Source: Maea johnstoni (taxonomy: Eukaryota > Annelida > Polychaeta > Spionida > Magelonidae). Taken from it: a stretch of DNA of 64,000 nucleotides. A program made the position numbers and the translations under genes. Below the pieces are notes generated by a model. The model saw only the letters and a list, made by a program, of their open reading frames with translations. It had not been told where the DNA came from and did not search any database. Location: contig OZ012684.1 of assembly GCA_963942565.1 (NCBI GenBank), forward strand, positions 66,361,874 through 66,425,873, read 5' to 3'. Positions within the stretch are counted from its first letter, which is position 1, and each line of letters begins with the position of its first letter. This document shows, one piece after another, positions 19,525-23,962 of the stretch.

Positions 19525-21832
19525 AAGCCAGGAAATGAGACCGATTAACATTGGGAGCTACGTCATGGCAAAGTTTATGACTGGCAGAGGAGGCAAGACT
19601 GAGAAAACATTTGTTGGACTAGTACTAGGCTCCGACCAGGCTGAGCTCGATATTAAGTTTATGAGGGTCAAGGATGGGAAAAACGATGTTTATGTGTTTC
19701 CGGACACAGAGGATAGGTGTTGGATTGATAGACACCAGGTAGTTTCAGTCCTGCCAACCCCACTGATGGACAATCGTAACAGGTACACCTTCCCAGACTA
19801 TTGAAACTGTGACAATGTATGTGCAGGAATGAGACTTTAAACCTAGAGCTCTAAGTGAGAGTGAAACAAATTTGAGAGTATATGTATATGGGACATGCAA
19901 TTGACAGATGATTACTATTTCAGATCTAGGAATTATTCTAGGCAGTATGTTCTCATGGGTAGTGACTAGATAGTTCTGTGTTTTGTTCTTAGGCAGTTTG
20001 GTGACTATTATTTATTTGATTTGAATCTTTTTTTAATATATATGAATAGCTTCCAAGTGATTTTGGGTATGTACCCTTCATAAATCTGATGTTTTTAAAA
20101 TCTTTATCTCAGGGTAGAATAAGTTTAAGTAAGCCCATATTGTAAACTGAATGAGAACGCTATAATTGTTGGAATGATATAATGTTAGAGCATAATGAAT
20201 ATGAGTTGAATTGCACTTCAACTGTAATGTAATGGTAAATATTCAAAGGTGTATATGGTGTTGACATCTGTATTTTTCATCTTGTCATAAAAGTAGTGAT
20301 TGGATAGAGTTGGCCAAATAACAATACATGCCCATTCATTGAGCGAGTCAGAAACGAGTGAGAGATATAACCTCATATTTATTTATTTATTATATAATTT
20401 TCAATATTTCAATGAAATTTGTCAGTTGCAAGATAGTGTATGGCCAATGAAATAATGTGTCTATTCATTGAGAGACTTGAAATAAAATATTTTACTTGAA
20501 AAAAGTTTACTTTGTTATATATCTGAAAATTTTGTATTTTGGGTAGTTCCATGTGTAACATAAGCTAAAAACATCTAAAAGTGCTCCTCTGAGTCACACT
20601 TAAGTACCCCATGCAAGATAAACTTTTCAACATAGTACATCTTTGGTTTATATAGCTCCTAGTATTGATCTTATGGAAAATTTTATTGATTTTATGTTAA
20701 TTTTAGGTAGTGGACAAATTTGTCGTATCCGACACAACTGAGCCTGTCGTATCCGACACAGCGACTTTTTAAGAAAATCCCCTCACAAAAGCGCCAAACA
20801 TTATTTTTTGAAACAAAAGTGTTCATGGCTTTTGTTAAAAACCTTTTTGGGATGATACCTAGACATGTCTCATAGTGGAAATCCCATGAACAGAACAGAG
20901 ATTTTGGTATTTGCGCAAAGTTTAGAAAACCTGCGTCGCAAGCTCGTCGTATCCGACACAATTTTATTTTCCTCAAAAATGACATTTTTTGTGAGAAAAA
21001 AAATATGAAACTAAAGCACATGTTAGATGAGCCCTTTGTAGACATGTTATTAAAGTTAAGTCATTTAGAAACCTGTTTTCCTCTAAAATATATAAATTAT
21101 AAGTGTGTAAATGTCGTATCCGACACAAATCACGTTACCACGGAATGACCCTATATATATAATCTCATATATGTTATCTTGTAAATACAATTTGATTATA
21201 ATAAATTATTTATTTATCCATATGCGCGTTACTGGTTATGACACAAAAAAAATACATTAAGCATTTATATATGCTATACTATTAATTATATATGCTATGT
21301 ACTGTCGGGTATTATATGATTAAGGTCATTAAGATATTTATTGTCACCAATAAATAAAGTATCCATTGTAATGTAATATAAACATGATGATGTATATTGC
21401 TGTATATATATGTACTATTTGTATATAGTGAAAATCATTATTTACTATTAATAAATATTTATTTATTTTAAATCCACACATGTGTTTGTGCTGACTCTAT
21501 AAATACCAATAACGTCAATATATAAAATAAGTATTAGAGTCGGCCGCGGCTATTTGGCACAGTATTTAAGCTGAAGCGTAACAAAATCTCCCCCCCCCCC
21601 TCATATTCTAACTACACTTGCTCTGAATCATTTACTAAGGAGAAGGATTGTCTTCTGAGTTTCAGCAGCAAGCCAGCAACTTGAACATCAAGAGTATGGC
21701 ACCCAATGATTATGAATATATGCACATCACATGCACTGAATGTGAATTACTAAAGTTTCTTCCTACTATTTTGGAATGGCTCGCGAGTATTTTCCAAGTT
21801 TTACTTACATTTAACACTTTTCGTTCAGACAT
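359..21832 (-). CDS. YJU2: YJU2 splicing factor homolog (CCDC94), exons 1-5, 3' end beyond window
   Basis: Five exons on the minus strand, all with GT-AG borders and compatible phases: 21809-21832 (MSERKVLN), 2168-2268 ([17 protein letters not shown] and on), 1503-1647, 1112-1246, 359-540. Exon 3 holds the zinc-binding pairs C-N-T-C and C-P-R-C around [16 protein letters not shown]; exon 4 contains GATRNFEPT and ends NNPMK; exon 5 begins VLENRT and becomes helical and charged. This follows the known YJU2/CCDC94 order closely. YJU2 is a nuclear factor tied to the Prp19 complex that helps the first catalytic step of pre-mRNA splicing. Exon 5 ends in phase 2 at a GTAAGC donor, so the C-terminal part lies beyond the left edge. 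Intron 1 is about 19.5 kb and holds the whole nest of mobile elements, which read in the opposite direction to the gene. Identity is firm. Confidence 0.93.
1417..1456. mobile_element. Left-end fragment of family A inverted-repeat element
   Basis: GCTTAACCAGGATTTAGAAA and the following GGGCCTGAAATTGG match the left end of the copy at 33990-34294. It lies in the YJU2 intron between exons 4 and 3. Confidence 0.55.
2361..2436 (-). mobile_element. Half copy of family C inverted-repeat element
   Basis: AGGCCTAGAAAAAG, TTTGTTTCCTGTAACGGTCT and ATAGGGTAGGTAGG match the reverse complement of the right half of the element at 25335-25544. It lies in intron 1 of YJU2, about 90 bp from exon 2. Confidence 0.65.
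2471..2629. repeat. Near-perfect 62-bp inverted repeat (foldback MITE)
   Basis: The arm at 2471-2532 (starting TTGCGAGAGGTCAGAGCGAG) is mirrored at 2568-2629 with almost no mismatch, around a 35-bp spacer. As RNA it would form a long hairpin in the first intron of YJU2. No coding sequence is visible. It is probably a non-autonomous element; its family was not recognised. Confidence 0.8.
2630..2857. other. Unremarkable intronic DNA between foldback and element 1
   Basis: Nothing recognised in this stretch of YJU2 intron 1. Element 1 begins right after CCCGACTCT. Confidence 0.5.
2858..3055 (+). repeat. Element 1 split direct repeat A1
   Basis: 198-bp block starting AAACAGTGATCGTGCAACG, repeated without visible difference at 9327-9524. 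It contains the small dyad CGTGCAACGATC and the block AGTGAGTCACGTGA. It forms the left end of element 1. Confidence 0.88.
3316..3915 (+). CDS. SGNH-hydrolase-like protein of element 1 (199 aa)
   Basis: The SGNH blocks are visible in order: GHSF near residue 9 (nucleophile Ser), a Gly in HGISGAF, GTND near residue 78 (Gly and Asn), and DGIHPN near residue 172 (Asp-His). This is the GDSL/SGNH esterase fold. Some Ngaro elements are known to encode such a hydrolase; its role in the element's life cycle is not established. Here it is the first frame, about 260 bp after A1 and 900 bp before Gag. Element 2 has a counterpart in the same place at 10373-10969, sharing the LGHSFV and WSRD-x-IHPNS blocks. 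Confidence 0.8.
   Translation: MKPKVLLLGHSFVRSLKDYLHPSHPFSDLAPKLRTSDMSSLQIHGISGAFITNPSHISEFLHILSQESFDMLILDIGTNDLAAGIPPLIVAVELIKFLEKVLKSQSNLHVMVCSVIPRSSRLNSSESNFKSNIVNCNTYLRNMCSVNSSIHYWKHKGFWADPVSYWSRDGIHPNSRIGRKRYCTSIKNAIFKAVQYSRY
4006..4706 (+). repeat. Series of short hairpins between hydrolase and Gag, element 1
   Basis: Small dyads recur: GTCAC-ttc-GTGAC (4006-4018), GGAC-attgc-GTCC (4028-4040), ACCT-ccgctgt-AGGT (4240-4254 and 4294-4308), CACCTG-ccg-CAGGTG (4337-4351), GCCA-ctgctgt-TGGC (4517-4531), AGGC-cgctt-GCCT (4550-4562), GCCA-ccgctgt-TGGC (4575-4589) and further copies to 4706. The loop CCGCTGT stays nearly fixed while the stem bases change in pairs. The last part is a tandem duplication with a unit of about 110 bp. 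No reading frame explains it. Confidence 0.75.
4828..6450 (+). CDS. Gag-like protein of element 1 (540 aa)
   Basis: A basic, Ser/Thr/Gln-rich N-terminus is followed by about six degenerate repeats around the motif AGTCLP or AGTSLP (residues about 150-290). Then comes a conserved core ([50 protein letters not shown]) and a CCCH-like finger ([21 protein letters not shown]) with a further CPKC pair. The core and finger are shared with the Gag of element 2; the AGTCLP repeats are not. The frame overlaps the next one, as is common in this family. Confidence 0.75.
   Translation: MIRASSRKRKLPSRFVNNQTSGKHCKSTTRKTTSQNDQGGVQEQDPVSENTDLNNDTGDSTETSIPDNVDLRSLANIVQNMATQQTQMSSQIAAIISTLSTARNLPVVDGTCHTTQQAGQCDAVSNDIIQHSETTHRVPDESSRDVDLTATLSLLQESQPRAGTCLPHPTQEESNVHGRAGTCLPRQFNENTDSCIRVGTSLSGNQQIQIGDSSRYANQQIRSTYTSGAGTSLPATTNQHTGNSSLFPTDSAGTSTCLPVSTNLQGGISSLYTATSSGVGTGLPLSNSILTKNLDESNEFSQLSLTIGTPSHKPVFSSGLPIGTSVKDTLKQKIWAHKFVDLYDILYPSQSTSYTLGILDHSNQPHLNLTPNKKRTLSEREWSQAFDIFLAVYIQKYPNEITDLLSYSQHIKDLMRHNVNWQYYDRQFRLDREHSVCSWSNVRQDLELRAFRNNPKQSFSSNQPFRSAGSQSKIPPGYCFKYHKQGVRCETQNCRYKHQCPKCSRPHPAYLQCHSKAEQNQTSHQTAASDLKTTKPYNNR
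6080..7996 (+). CDS. Reverse transcriptase and RNase H of element 1
   Basis: RT motifs are clear: [34 protein letters not shown] and the catalytic ILDDFMF. RNase H follows with [30 protein letters not shown] and [15 protein letters not shown]. The order RT - RNase H - tyrosine recombinase is that of DIRS/Ngaro elements. The frame overlaps the Gag frame at its start; the recognisable RT domain begins downstream of the Gag end. Confidence 0.85.
   Translation: MLTGSTMIGNSDWIANIQYVHGQMFDRILSYVLFAITRNKVFPAISPFAQPDLNQRSHQDTVSSITSKVSGVKPKIAVINTNVQNVVDHIPHTFSAIQKQNKIKPVTRQLQVTSKLPSPIIIDKLAEYLEGYDDKNYIINGFKTGFSINFQGEESPLSSNNSVSVSSNTEVVHQKVQSELKLGRFAGPFNKPPYENFKCSPLALREKKESGKYRILHNLSFPYDERSVNTNIPRDEATVQYASLKDSIKIIQNVSHPAYMAKSDISEAFRLIPISPKDYHLTGFFFQGYYYDRCLPMGCASSCKIFERFSTALKWILENKFGVHNVVKILDDFMFIESDYNKCAKSLQAFIKLCSDVGVPLAVHKTEGPTNVITFLGIQLNSIQMIAQLPPDKIAQYTEDVKQALLMSKITLRELKSLTGKLQFATTVVTTGKAFLRRMYDLTKGITKPFYFVRLTKGVKQDLQMWLQFLSSYNGQSFIREPHYANSEALHFFSDASKSGFGITFGSSWIEGLWPINWQHLNITILELYPIYIAISMFAHKLRNSKVIFHTDNMAVVHILNKQTSNCPIVMKIVRPFVLVLLNNNLSLHVQHIPGLDNNLCDAISRQQVSSVMLGKFNMQRHPLIIPQQLLPQNFSLD
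8017..8889 (+). CDS. Tyrosine recombinase of element 1 (290 aa)
   Basis: The catalytic pattern R - H-x-x-R - Y is visible: TSLRCGEVV (first Arg), [13 protein letters not shown] (His and second Arg) and [14 protein letters not shown] (Tyr). In DIRS-type elements this enzyme inserts a circular DNA intermediate into the genome instead of a DDE integrase. It is the last frame before repeat B1 and is closely matched by 14538-15428 in element 2. Confidence 0.85.
   Translation: MAPTTGKSYLRCWNSLINFIKCQLNINFSMPVKEETLALFAIYLESRGYKHQYITSHMSAISFVHKLLNQSDHTHTFFVRKTLEGIKYLSNNSQTERLQPIDKFALYSIIDAIPFCLSCHYLRTLFKALFLLTYYTSLRCGEVVYTNTDKHTLRFNQIKKFEGAYFIKFLSYKYSAHCTQTFQLLPHQDLSNCPVQAMDNYLNKRGTSDGLLFITQNGKPINRSQFTKVLKQCLELTGLKGRYNTHSFRIGRTTELASRNFSEEIIRISGRWKSTAFRDYIRPKFVTLPQ
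8961..9326 (+). repeat. Element 1 split direct repeat B1
   Basis: Starts GGCGCTATTTCAGGTCATG and ends in GCTGACTCTATA. Its first 113 bp recur at 9577-9689 and the rest recurs at 21249-21503 with no length change. That split proves that the DNA between 9690 and 21248 was inserted into B2. Confidence 0.88.
9327..9524 (+). repeat. Element 1 split direct repeat A2
   Basis: Copy of A1 with no visible difference, joined directly to B1. A 52-bp stretch (CCCTTCCCTCCCTCCC and AT-rich DNA) separates it from B2. Confidence 0.88.
9577..9689 (+). repeat. Element 1 repeat B2, left piece
   Basis: Matches 8961-9073 and stops at ACTAAAACAT, where element 2 begins. The partner piece is 21249-21503. Confidence 0.85.
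9666..9716. repeat. Inverted copy of target DNA at the element 1/element 2 junction
   Basis: ATATCAACTGTTATACTAAA and the next four bases (9666-9689) belong to B2 of element 1. They are followed at once by their reverse complement (9690-9716), which includes three bases found on the far side of the insertion. The mirrored copy is present on the left junction only. Confidence 0.75.
9715..10128 (+). repeat. Element 2 repeat A, left copy
   Basis: 414-bp block from ATATGTAATGGTTACTGG to GTAGTTTTTAAAAT, recurring at 15711-16124 with constant offset. It contains the inverted pair TTTGGCGTGC-AAGTC-ATGCCAAA and the dyad GAACG-caaagat-CGTTC. Confidence 0.88.
10373..10969 (+). CDS. SGNH-hydrolase-like protein of element 2 (198 aa)
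   Basis: SGNH blocks in order: LGHSFVSG (Ser) near residue 9, Gly in GERGAK, YGSNDLA (Gly, Asn) near residue 82, and RDSIHPN (Asp, His) near residue 168. It is the counterpart of 3316-3915 in element 1, with the same length and position. The catalytic residues are kept in two otherwise diverged elements, which suggests the enzyme matters to the element; that is inference. Confidence 0.8.
   Translation: MPVKVCVLGHSFVSGLLHHLSAGGGSNPSPTQIAKQLKLDKLISEFHLIGERGAKILNSNFALPPLHFIQPDIIILQYGSNDLAAGSPPLSVATRIVDIAHLLLKKYPSIKAVVVLSILPRTNIIQLNDNIFKCNGFLDNYCEVESKIHYKALQGFWDKPISAWSRDSIHPNSRHGRTTYKNNLRRVIFATLPKLNKL
11032..11688 (+). repeat. Series of short hairpins between hydrolase and Gag, element 2
   Basis: Paired dyads recur in a loose unit of the form TTTGACTTTT-stem-TTAAGTCC-stem. 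First stem type: TGACA-ttg-TGTCA (11032), GGACA-cta-TGTCC (11292), TGACA-tta-TGTCA (11387), CGAC-n-GTCG (11504 and 11676). Second type: GGATC-n4-GATCC at 11247, 11313, 11408 and 11462. Outer base pairs change together (G-C, T-A, C-G) while pairing is kept. The position matches the hairpin region of element 1 though the sequence differs. Confidence 0.75.
11787..12992 (+). CDS. Gag-like protein of element 2 (401 aa)
   Basis: Basic N-terminus ([10 protein letters not shown]), a helical stretch [20 protein letters not shown], then the core shared with element 1 ([44 protein letters not shown]) and the CCCH-like finger [21 protein letters not shown] with CPEC. It lacks the AGTCLP repeats of element 1. 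The end of the frame overlaps the RT frame. Confidence 0.75.
   Translation: MPPRRVRKPPRRLVEGSELNLTERNVPATPDNNNKRSASSDLPVPKAKKPTMSDISETLSLLQKQQSEFQIQLCNIIAQKSQVSENSSQELNVDANQQQKPSSAIDISSESVLSNQMQNNSAKSVYQSTSKGSASQQVMGNLTNPMVSNIDQVMPDQSGSESDSDLEGECTVQFAKQRPVFSGGLTVSQTIPQKIKLKIWQHKFIDFVELLNPHNMTPSYSVSLNANSLLSDKPALMFQPKSKKQLNEFEWNQAWDSYMSVYLKRYPEQLDQMLTYHQHIQRMMARQANWRDYDYHFRVDREYVQFDWDIVRPDLERDAYNSFRPYTKQSGNPSYKTSSSTQSIPKGYCFAYNTIGKRCVRDNCSFKHVCPECQNKHPKYQHGKTFKPSSHANSGQGGSTK
12688..14529 (+). CDS. Reverse transcriptase and RNase H of element 2
   Basis: RT motifs [34 protein letters not shown] and [12 protein letters not shown]; RNase H motifs [32 protein letters not shown] and [15 protein letters not shown]. 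The domain order and most motifs match 6080-7996. The frame overlaps the Gag end; the recognisable RT domain begins near 12970. Confidence 0.85.
   Translation: MNMSSSTGILSALIWRETLITLFVPIQSNPETPLIRPAVPPNLSQRDTVLHTTLLGNDAYETIAPSSTFVQNAKTNIQNTNTGRLSNLLPMPTPVKVEVLSKYLEGYENAQYIIDGFTQGFRINFDGPDLPLTSSNSYSANQNPQAVDLKIKKELELGRLAGPFDSVPFQNYKCSPLALREKQNTGKYRLLHNLSFPYDATSVNYNISKDDSTVSYSNIKDAISLIQAASPPAFMAKTDISDAFRIIPIHPSDYHLTGFYWKGYYYDKCLPMGCSSSCKIFELFSSALQWILKEKFGIVDVVKILDDFLFIEEEFHQCKNSLQTFITLCNELGVPLAPHKTEGPSTSIVFLGIGLDSQKMLAFLPPDKLERYSNEVKLCLSRNKMTLKELQSLCGKLQFSTSVIRSGKAFLRRMYDIQIGINKPHHFIRITSEVKQDLEIWYHFLENYNGQSIIRKPPFGDSNTLHMWSDASKLGFGATYGTQWMQSKWPDSWAKLNIALLEIFPILVLVASFGPKIQNSKILFHCDNSAVVAIVNKQTSTDKLIMKVVRPLVLLLLEYNINLKTEHIPGVNNVLADSISRFQVHPALLHQYGMQHSPTPIPPHVRPENFSLF
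14538..15428 (+). CDS. Tyrosine recombinase of element 2 (296 aa)
   Basis: Catalytic pattern visible: [10 protein letters not shown] (Arg), [13 protein letters not shown] (His, Arg) and [14 protein letters not shown] (Tyr). It lies 8 bp after the RT/RNase H frame and about 115 bp before repeat B. It matches the recombinase of element 1 along its length. Confidence 0.85.
   Translation: MDKSMSKSTIRSYTRHWHYFQLFLTNRLQATTALPIPSLHIALFIAHLHDKNLASSTIRSYITTISFMHKLGNFTDPTKACLITKTLLGLKNSQVQLSQRLPITKNILQKIIQAISFATNDRYVKILYTALFLFTYHACLRVGEVAQSCQKMHALTLNQITQIKTKSGFGYKIKFLSYKHSKNQTPTFHLLPSNKNLCPVAALSSYLAVRPTGQGSLFIHQNKKSVTRQQVSQFLKLCLKLQGYDPQHYNTHSLRIGRATQLANDNTHSNIIKATGRWKSSAYHKYIQPSYFVLPN
15545..16380 (+). 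repeat. Element 2 repeats B1, A2 and B2
   Basis: B starts GGCGCACTCTAACGAGGTC and is present at 15545-15710 and 16215-16380. A2 is 15711-16124. A 90-bp unique stretch (16125-16214) lies between A2 and B2. After B2 the A sequence starts again at 16381, so the right end carries more of A than a minimal A-B-A-B plan needs. Confidence 0.8.
16667..17032. promoter_or_regulatory. Left subterminal cluster of 14-bp motifs GTCGTATCCGACAC
   Basis: Copies at 16667-16680 (reverse), 16833-16846 (forward), 17001-17014 and 17019-17032 (both reverse). Repeated subterminal motifs are typical transposase-binding sites. All are exact or near exact. Confidence 0.75.
17178..17546 (+). repeat. 181-bp direct duplication upstream of the transposase gene
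   Basis: The block with AATTGATTACTTAT, GCACATCAAGTGCAGTTATT and GACCTGCTCT occurs twice in tandem (about 17178-17365 and 17366-17546) with a few differences. It ends about 100 bp before the start codon and may duplicate promoter elements. Confidence 0.8.
17604..17610 (+). promoter_or_regulatory. TATA box of the transposase gene
   Basis: TTATAAA lies 38 bp before the ATG at 17648, with TCATCTTCATC about 25 bp after it as a likely start region. The spacing implies a very short 5' UTR. Confidence 0.5.
17648..19804 (+). CDS. Transposase-like protein, 718 aa, of the nested DNA transposon
   Basis: A basic, coiled N-terminus (residues 1-110, rich in Lys, Arg and Glu; [22 protein letters not shown]) is followed by a Cys-rich block ([21 protein letters not shown], about 270-300). 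A likely DDE/D core comes next: [10 protein letters not shown] near 380, [14 protein letters not shown] near 465 and [21 protein letters not shown] near 500, where conserved acidic residues lie. A run of 12 Thr coded by ACT repeats follows near 620. The C-terminus looks like a small beta domain ([14 protein letters not shown] to [14 protein letters not shown]). The gene has no introns and lies between the inverted ends. Similar proteins are known to me only as uncharacterised transposase-like proteins of animals. The enzyme role is inferred from position and motifs. Confidence 0.75.
20722..21126 (+). promoter_or_regulatory. Right subterminal cluster of 14-bp motifs GTCGTATCCGACAC
   Basis: Four copies, all in one orientation: 20722-20735, 20746-20759, 20946-20959 and 21113-21126. 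With the four copies at the left end they make eight. They are absent from the coding part as far as read. Confidence 0.75.
21249..21503 (+). repeat. Element 1 repeat B2, right piece
   Basis: Matches 9074-9328 with a constant offset of 12175, ending GCTGACTCTATAAA. It marks the right end of element 1. Confidence 0.87.
21809..21832 (-). CDS. YJU2: YJU2 coding exon 1 (eight codons)
   Basis: On the minus strand the sequence reads ATG-TCT-GAA-CGA-AAA-GTG-TTA, then AAT, followed at once by GTAAGT. The peptide MSERKVLN is the conserved N-terminus of YJU2, and phase 0 joins exactly to KYYPPDFDP in exon 2 at 2268. This tiny exon sets the true start of the gene and shows that the element nest is intronic. 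Confidence 0.9.
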
Positions 21833-22073
21833 TGTGGTGCTTCTTTAGTACTGCTATTAGAGAGAATTCGGTGTAATTGAGTAGAGACAACTGAGCAGAA
21901 CTTGTTTTGTGGTGAACACAAATACAACCAAGACGAGGCTACAACGTAAATGACAAATGTGCGCAGTTATACATTCTTAGGAAGCCCTCCTTAGGACACT
22001 TACCTAACGCTCACGCTCGGACATCTTTCTGGTATGTATATTGTTTTTATTTCTTTTTAAATTGCCAAGCGAT
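21833..22073 (-). promoter_or_regulatory. Probable 5' UTR and promoter region of YJU2
   Basis: The 240 bp upstream of the YJU2 start codon. No TATA box or other motif stands out. Placement follows only from the position of exon 1. Confidence 0.3.
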
Positions 22074-22235
22074 TTATTATAGTGATTAAGTTAGCGGTGG
22101 AGAGCCGGCTGTCGAATTAAGCTGAGGACCTGCTGACAACCCGTCCGAGGCGCTTGCGCCGAGGACAGGTTGTCAACAGGTCCGAAGCTTACTTCGACAC
22201 CCGGCTCTCCATCGCTAACTTAATAACTATTATAG
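22074..22235. mobile_element. Foldback MITE, about 160 bp
   Basis: Arms starting TATTATAGTGATTAAGTTAG and ending CTAACTTAATAACTATTATA pair along nearly their whole length around a centre at CCGAGGCGCTTGCGCCGAGG. No coding sequence. It sits just upstream of YJU2. Confidence 0.75.
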
Positions 22236-22559
22236 CATGATGAAAGAAATACACTTTTTAAAATCACATTAACTTGATTGCATCACTAAAATCACTGTCT
22301 AATTCTTTAAAAATGGTTTTAAAACTCCAAGGTGAAGCGCAATATTCCAAAATCTCAAGACCGGGTTCGCAACCCGGATCAGTCTGCAGCATTGTAGTCA
22401 ATAATGAGCAGCTTTTCCTATGCCAGAATGCTATAATTCTCAATTAAATGAATATTTCAATGTATATAGGAGTATACATGTTTTTTTATTTTTTTACTCA
22501 GTCTTTCGATCAGCCTATACAAAGTATAACCACCTTTTGAAAATAAAAGCTTTCCTGAC

Positions 22560-22920
22560 TTAAAAATAGAGGGCACCATAATGTGTAGTTGTATACCAAA
22601 AACTGGTAAAGAAAGGAACTGTTTAAAAAAAATTAAAAAGATTAACATATTCAATTCCATATATAAGTTTTTCTCATCAATAATTGCCAATAGAATGAAA
22701 TTAACATTGGAAAGTATAATAAATCCTGACCAAACAGGCTTCATTTCCAATAGATTTCTAAGCAAAAATCTATAGATTTTTTTAAGACACTTTAAACAAT
22801 TGTGAGACAAACTCTGTAAAGGGCCTTTCAATTATAGTAGACTACACAAAGGCGTTTGACACAATAGAATAGCCTTTTATTAAATCTTTGGGTGCTAATA
22901 CATATATGAAAAAATCTTGC
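22560..22920 (+). pseudogene. L1-like LINE reverse-transcriptase fragment
   Basis: The translation holds NSIYKFFSSIIANRMK and LESIINPDQTGFISNRF, the well-known L1-type RT block, then after stops KGLSIIVDYTKAFDTIE, which matches the next RT block (catalytic Asp region). Only this part of RT remains, with stops and frame changes, so it is an old 5'-truncated or internally deleted copy. Confidence 0.75.
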
Positions 22921-23328
22921 GGTCCATACCCACTCTTGCATCAAAATGTTAAAATCAATACCTGATAGGTATTGACAATAGCCCCCACCCCTAGCCATTT
23001 ATCTTACTGGATCCTCGAGATGTAGTATTGACTTTAATTGTAAATTATTTCAATTATATATTAATATAAGAAAAATAACACCAAAGGTTCAACAGTGTTA
23101 AGATATATATCACGCAGTATGCTATAACAGGAATGTTTATTAATAAACATTCCTGGCTGTAAGAAAATGCTATCATCAAAAACAAGTGTGGTTAAAATTT
23201 CCCATTGGCTCTGAAAATTTGAAAAGCATGCGTCTCTAAAATTTTGAAAAAAATATATATATCCATTTTAGTAAAAAGAAATATTTCCATTTTTGAAAAT
23301 GCCCATACCCCCCACCCTCCAAAATATC

Positions 23329-23361
<33 letters not shown>

Positions 23362-23784
23362 ACACACACCTAGGATATGCGTCCTTGGAAAATACTGTAG
23401 TACACCAAAGCATCAGTGCTTGAAGCGGCATGCGTGGGCTTCATTCTGACCAAGATGGCGAATTGAATCTTCAGTCTCCCCTGACGGAGAGTAAAAGGTA
23501 AACCACAAGGGGGGTAAAGGTAATTTGCCCGATAATATTGTGGAATTTGCATTGTTAATATGGCGCTTAACTTCGGTTTCGGCAAAACCTAACATTCAAG
23601 ACAGCAAGTATCGTAGAAATTGCAACAATTTAAATTCAATACATGAGTTCAGTTGTTTTGTTGTTTTTTTTTACAAAAAAGTGAGTGTTATTGTATGTAT
23701 ACCTCTTTTGATTAGGCCCAACCCTGGATTAAGAAAAGAATGGATATGTAACGAGAGACTAATTACTATATGCCCTATAGTTAC
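22921..23784. other. Intergenic DNA with a poly-C tract
   Basis: Apart from the 32-base C run at 23330-23361 and a short palindromic stretch AGGAATGTTTATTAATAAACATTCCT near 23130 (shown here as two arms around a centre), nothing is recognised. Confidence 0.4.
23330..23361. repeat. Poly-C run of 32, followed by (CA)n
   Basis: An uninterrupted run of C, then ACACACAC. The other strand is a G run that can form a G-quadruplex. The true length may differ, since such runs are hard to sequence. Confidence 0.9.
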
Positions 23785-23962
23785 ATGCTAGCCTCATGCT
23801 AGGACTAGCAGATAAGGCAGCAGCACGAGGTCACGTGGGAACAAGGACCAATCAGGGCTCCCGCATCGATTACATTACAGAGAAACCTTATCTCCACCAC
23901 CTGCTGGGGGTGCCCAGAGCACCTATTAGCGACTATTAATTGACACTGGTTGAGGCTAGCAT
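23785..23962. mobile_element. Short inverted-repeat element, 178 bp
   Basis: Ends ATGCTAGCCTCA and TGAGGCTAGCAT are a perfect 12-bp inverted pair. No coding sequence. Confidence 0.55.

Larger units (their letters stand above)
16477..21151 (+). mobile_element. 4.7-kb cut-and-paste DNA transposon with GGGTCATTCCG termini, TATA target duplication
   Basis: Inverted ends GGGTCATTCCG / CGGAATGACCC are flanked by a 4-bp TATA duplication (16473-16476 and 21152-21155). The empty site can be read in the two other copies of repeat A (around 9800 and 15800), where the flanks join as TATGTATATA-TATATAATCTC. One long transposase frame (17648-19804) is open. Eight copies of a 14-bp motif lie inside the two ends. 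The 4-bp duplication and the shape of the termini suggest a Sola-like group, but the family was not settled. It is the youngest layer of the nest. Confidence 0.85.
9690..21248 (+). mobile_element. Ngaro-type retrotransposon, element 2, nested in element 1 (looks whole apart from a nested transposon)
   Basis: A second member of the same clade with the same parts: SGNH hydrolase, hairpin region, Gag, RT/RNase H and tyrosine recombinase. Repeat A is at 9715-10128 and 15711-16124 (414 bp, no difference seen). Repeat B is at 15545-15710 and 16215-16380. A third, partial A copy runs 16381-16476 and resumes at 21156-21248 after a DNA transposon. The element inserted into B2 of element 1 between 9689 and 21249, so it is younger than element 1. 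Its protein sequences are clearly different from those of element 1, so the two belong to separate families of one lineage. Confidence 0.85.
2858..21503 (+). mobile_element. Ngaro-type tyrosine-recombinase retrotransposon, element 1 (looks whole, interrupted by nested insertions)
   Basis: A DIRS-related element with split direct repeats in the order A1 - genes - B1 - A2 - B2: A1 2858-3055, B1 8961-9326, A2 9327-9524, B2 9577-9689 continuing at 21249-21503. A1 and A2 look identical over 198 bp, and B1 and B2 look identical in the parts read, so the insertion is recent. The parts are SGNH hydrolase, Gag with a CCCH finger, RT plus RNase H, and a tyrosine recombinase, all in long open frames. 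No LTRs, no integrase of the DDE type and no DIRS methyltransferase were seen, which fits Ngaro. It sits in intron 1 of YJU2 in the opposite orientation. Its B2 repeat was later split by element 2. Confidence 0.85.
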
